Origin: Sequoia sempervirens
Lineage: Eukaryota; Streptophyta; Pinopsida; Cupressales; Cupressaceae
Direction: 5' to 3'
DNA: 64,000 nucleotides
Assembly (NCBI GenBank): GCA_007258455.2
Contig: VDFB02047230.1
Coordinates: forward strand, 160,588,635-160,652,634
Shown: one piece after another, positions 60,364 to 64,000 of the stretch
How the letters are laid out: every line of letters begins with the position of its first letter
Position numbering within the stretch: the stretch's first letter is position 1
Notes under the pieces: model-generated
The model's database searches: none
What the model was told of the DNA's origin: nothing
The model's input: the letters and a program-made list of their open reading frames with translations, nothing else
Translations under genes and position numbers: made by a program

Positions 60364-60926
60364 GTCAAGGTATTCATGCAATCACATCATAATAAATATT
60401 TCCACTTTTGTGAGAATCCACTTCTTCATCAATAAATCCATCCACCCATCCATCTCCATCTTGTCTCTCTCTTCCGTAGCTCCACCATCACTTCATTCCA
60501 TCACCACTGCATTAATTGCTCAACTGTACTTTTAAAGGTAACTAGTAGTTTCCTCCAAATTCCTTGCAAAAGATACTCCAAATTTTTAGGTATGTGTGTC
60601 ACAATATGTTATATCTTAATTATCTTAAGTTCATTTATTTAATTGTTGTAAATTAATGTTGATATTTCACATAGCACATAATTGTACTCGCCTTGTCATA
60701 TCATAATTACCACCTAGCTTGTGCAGACACATGCTCTAATTTAGGTTGGGGGGGAGTGTGAACCCACATGTCCACGTGTCCTACATGTTAGCAAATTTGA
60801 AATGAGCCAATTGAATGAAATAATTGATATGACGACTTGCATGTGTGATATGATACTAAACCACCACCATTTTTCTTGATGATACCCTTCATTTATGTTT
60901 CTTTATTGCTTTAGTCATAATCTTAA
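60364..60926 (+). other. Spacer after integrase with a polypurine-like tract
   Basis: No coding is supported. GGTTGGGGGGGAG at about 60744-60756 is followed by TGTGAACCC, so it has the form of a polypurine tract before an LTR. A second such tract lies at 63463, so which one primes is unclear. Confidence 0.45.
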
Positions 60927-63440
60927 ATGTCACAAAAAGGTAAATTTCATATGACATTGGCATTAGCACTACAAAAGAGTTGTAGGAAGAAGAAGAAATT
61001 GGGTTTTCAAAGAAAGATTGTAGGAAATAAAATTTTGCAAAAGTGTTTGCTTGATTGTGTGCAGCTGAAACAATGGGAGGTTATCTGATTAGGAATGAAC
61101 CTATAGTTCATGATGTGATACTATAGGATGTAGTTTAGGAATTGTGGATGGTTGGACTACTTCCTGAAACTAGACAGCTTCAATGAAGATATTGCTTTGG
61201 AATTTGCACAGACACTCTCTAACGGGAAGACAATGGTAAAAGGGCTAGGAGTGATAGCCACTAAGGAGAGAATTGCAGAGGTAATAGGTTTTCCTATTGA
61301 TGGAGAGCCATACCCTACTTCCAGGGATGTGAGGTCAGAGCTAGGGCATAATTCACTTAACCTAGTGACCCTTCACTGGTTGTAGATAAGCAAGGAATGA
61401 TAACTTATTTGCCAGAGAAGTAGAAACAAATAGCCATCTACATTGTTAATCATATTACTTGTGAGGGCTACCAGTCATGCCTCCATTATTTGCATTTTAA
61501 GCTCTTGAACCATATGAGACATGGCAGAAGGATGAATGTGCCTAATGTGCTATATAACCTCCTTGCAATCATGATAGCTGAAACACAAAAAGGTAGGGAC
61601 AATTCTGTCTCTCATCACTGTTTGATAAAGTTGTTAGTAGAAAAATATTTACAAGAAGTATCTGGTATGACATGGGAATAATTTGTAAACATTGATTAGT
61701 TTAGAATAGAAAATGTGCATCCTAGAGGTCAACCTCAAGCTCATAGGGTTAGTAGGGGTGAGAGGGTTGTTAAAATCACTCCTAGAGCTTCGGCCTCTAA
61801 CACAAACCTTAGCACAAACTCTCCTGCAGCCAAAGCAACTATAGAAATTGGTTCCTCTAAATTGGATTATTCATATGAAGAAAATTCATCCTTAGACCCT
61901 AATGTTAATGTTCTTCCCAAAACCCCGATTCAAACTAGGGTTTCCCTTAGGAAAGAGGAAGCACAAATGAGAGAGGAAGAAATGAGAAAAGGGAAGGCCA
62001 AGAAGCAAATGGTAGAAAAAGTAACACCAAGCCATAGGAAAAGGAAAGCTGATGACACTGGTCTTCCTGCAGCCGAAGAAAAACATAAAAAACCCTCTAA
62101 AGAAATCAAAACCAGTTGGTCCAGTTGCTGATATGCCCCCAAAGAGAAGCCCTAGACTTAGAAGAACACCTAGGGAGGAGACAAAAGCTCCAAAGGGGTA
62201 GGTAAATGATGAAGTGACAAAATTTTTTGAGGAAGAATCAAACATAAGATTAGCAGAGATTGTTGCTATTGCAAAGCAAGTTGAAAATCAAGAGAAAGAT
62301 GAGAATCAAGAACCCCTACAACCAGAGCAAGATGAACAACCAAAATCACTACAGCTAGTGCTATTTGAACAACAAGAATTTGTGTGAGGGAATATCTTGG
62401 TAGGAAAAAATAAACTTCCCACTTTTTCATGGAATCTTGTAGCTTTGAACCTATGGAGTGAAATGCAAAGGAAAGAGGAAAAACACAAGCTATAGGAAGA
62501 AGCTAAAAGAAAAATACAAAACTTGAAGAAAAGAATGCAGAGATTGTTACCTTGAAGGATAAGGTAGCTAATGTGGTAGCTTTAGTACCCCAAATGCTGG
62601 CATGCAGAGCTCCTCCAAGAGTATATGCACTACATTTGAAGGAGCAAAATATTTCCTTCAAGCTGTCAAGGATTATTTCAGGTTGAAGTCCTTTTATTGA
62701 AACTCCACGAGTTTTTCCAGGCCTACTAATCTTCCCCTTTTGAAGTTAAAAATTTGTTGTGTGAAATGTACTTGCATAATTATGCTATGCCTAATGATCA
62801 TGATTGGAATCCATTACTATACATTGGAGATACCCATTTGAGGGCATTCATGTCCTAGATTCAGAATGAAATTAGTTGGGGGCAACAGTTTAGAGCTTAT
62901 AGGGAAAGAGAACTCCATGCTCCCCTACCTCTTAAAGCTGAATCCAGTAACCCTTCAGACATTTACCAAACATGGCACACAAATATTTATTTCCCAAGCT
63001 AAAAAAATAGGATCATGCTTGTTAGGGAAGAGGCATACCAAGAATATGAGAAGGTAGCTGCTACTATAGGGAAATCAATAATGGGGTACTTATCACAGAG
63101 GTGGAATAGTTTGACAAATTAATTGAAACAAGCTAAACCCCACTCCTTGCAAAACTATGTTGCAACATGCAAATGAACTGATAGGTACATGTAGACTGGA
63201 AGGATGAACCAATAGTATTGGCTTCCATTGACATTTCAACCACCTACTCTATTGTGGCTAGTGCTAGATTACAAATACTATCAGTATGACATAGTTGTAG
63301 AAAGGCCAAGGTGGAGTAGATTATAAAACAAGAAATGATTCTACTGGGATCCCAATTCAAATACTACAAAGACTGATTAGGATAGTTGGAAGTTGGTGAC
63401 TTCAAAGCTTTGACTAGGCAAAGGAATAGCGCTCCCTCTG
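60927..63440 (+). pseudogene. Third ORF of the Athila-like element (env position), plant-transposon-ORF-like
   Basis: It begins MSQKGKFHMTLALALQKS at an ATG (60927), meets stops near 61090-61140, then reads 61152-61385 with VKGLGVIATKERIAEVIGFP, the same kind of segment as in LTR ORF a. A frameshift precedes 61490-62131, where a globular part gives way to Lys/Glu-rich sequence (REEEMRKGKAKKQMVEK), possibly nuclear-targeted. Acidic and helical fragments continue to about 63440. Athila elements often carry an extra ORF here, sometimes called env-like; I see no convincing transmembrane segment, so an envelope role is not supported. Confidence 0.5.
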
Positions 63441-63462
63441 CTAGAGGACTGGGAAAACATGA

Positions 63463-63475
63463 GGTTGGGGGGAGA
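63463..63475 (+). other. Polypurine tract of the Athila-like element
   Basis: GGTTGGGGGGAGA directly before TGATGAGTCC, the likely 3' LTR start. Confidence 0.6.
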
Positions 63476-64000
63476 TGATGAGTCCAATTAATGGCTCAAT
63501 TTTGATAGGGTTTATTATATATTTTTTGTTGTTACTATAGACTTTGGCACCTTGTTATTGACATTCTCCATGTTATTTCCTTAAATCCATAAACCTTGGG
63601 CATAAACTTATCCTTGTGACTTTTAATGATATTAAAATGTTATGTGAATTATCTATGTTAATTTTATATGTGGTTGAATAGATTTTATTTTAAGGTAATT
63701 ATGGATATGCAATTGTTTGTGTGTGCTAATGTCATTATGCAAGTTCACATTAAGATGCTGATGTAAGCAAATCTTGCAAAGTGGAAGAAACTCTTGCTAG
63801 CTGGTCGGTTGCTAAGAAAGTAAAAAAAGATGGTCATTAAGAGGTCAAAGGAGGGAAAACTCTCAATGGGGGGAAACTTCCAATGGAGCCAAAAATTCCT
63901 AGTTCGAATGAAAGATTGTAACTACCTTTTAATGGTCATGTTTGTTAGTTGAGAAAATCTAGGGAGTGTGTTGTGCTGGATTCTCGTTCGGGCAAGTCTG
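63476..64000 (+). repeat. Start of the presumed 3' LTR, cut by the window end
   Basis: TGATGAGTCC follows the polypurine tract; the sequence is AT-rich and non-coding. No 5' partner is in the window because the element's left end was lost at 21885, so this rests on the tract alone. Confidence 0.45.

Noticed and set aside
60927..63440. Envelope glycoprotein in the third ORF
   Set aside because: No signal peptide, transmembrane helix or cysteine pattern is visible; the conserved segment instead resembles plant retroelement ORFs of unknown function.

Overview
The window is nuclear DNA of a seed plant and consists almost entirely of nested, decaying LTR retrotransposons. I see no intact host gene, tRNA, rRNA or CRISPR array. 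Very large LTR elements, heavy AT-rich decay and a Tat-type element with two RNase H domains would suit a large, slowly purged genome such as a conifer's. That taxonomic guess is inference; nothing here identifies the species.

Layout, left to right. 1-~4010: the 5' end of a minus-strand LTR element, with decayed gag-like sequence, a primer-binding-like site and an LTR carrying a TATA box and an array of short GC-rich motifs. ~4010-8154: AT-rich, unrecognised. 8155-9488: a lone copia-like LTR. 9489-11323: AT-rich, unrecognised. 11324-21885: a non-autonomous element arranged LTR-internal-LTR-internal-truncated LTR, with tRNA-Met-type primer sites; its first internal region is split by a 4.7 kb TG...CA insertion (13735-18447), probably a solo LTR. 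21886-64000: one Athila-like Ty3/gypsy element on the plus strand (protease, reverse transcriptase, RNase H, integrase, a further ORF, polypurine tract, start of a 3' LTR).

The Athila-like element was hit twice. A 12.7 kb element (23407-36072, target duplication TTAAC) sits between its protease and reverse transcriptase. It has no pol genes, but it carries a proline-rich ORF with a G-patch motif and several minisatellites. A 21.5 kb unit (38161-59631, target duplication CAACC) splits the integrase core.

The 21.5 kb unit is the most unusual object. It has two direct repeats of about 7.7 kb acting as LTRs. Each carries, on the minus strand, a TATA box, a candidate 1.6 kb intron and two consecutive ORFs that I do not recognise. 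Between the repeats lies a Tat-like pol, also on the minus strand, ordered archaeal-type RNase H - reverse transcriptase - RNase H - integrase and broken by a 781 bp inverted-repeat transposon. The only convincing primer-binding site (45927-45944) and the leader after it point the opposite way, along the plus strand. Either the pol block was inverted after integration, or the unit is a mosaic.

All coding regions carry stops or frameshifts, so nothing here looks mobile now. Boundaries were set by eye from matching repeats; the two nested insertions are secure because short target duplications flank them and removing them restores the host reading context.
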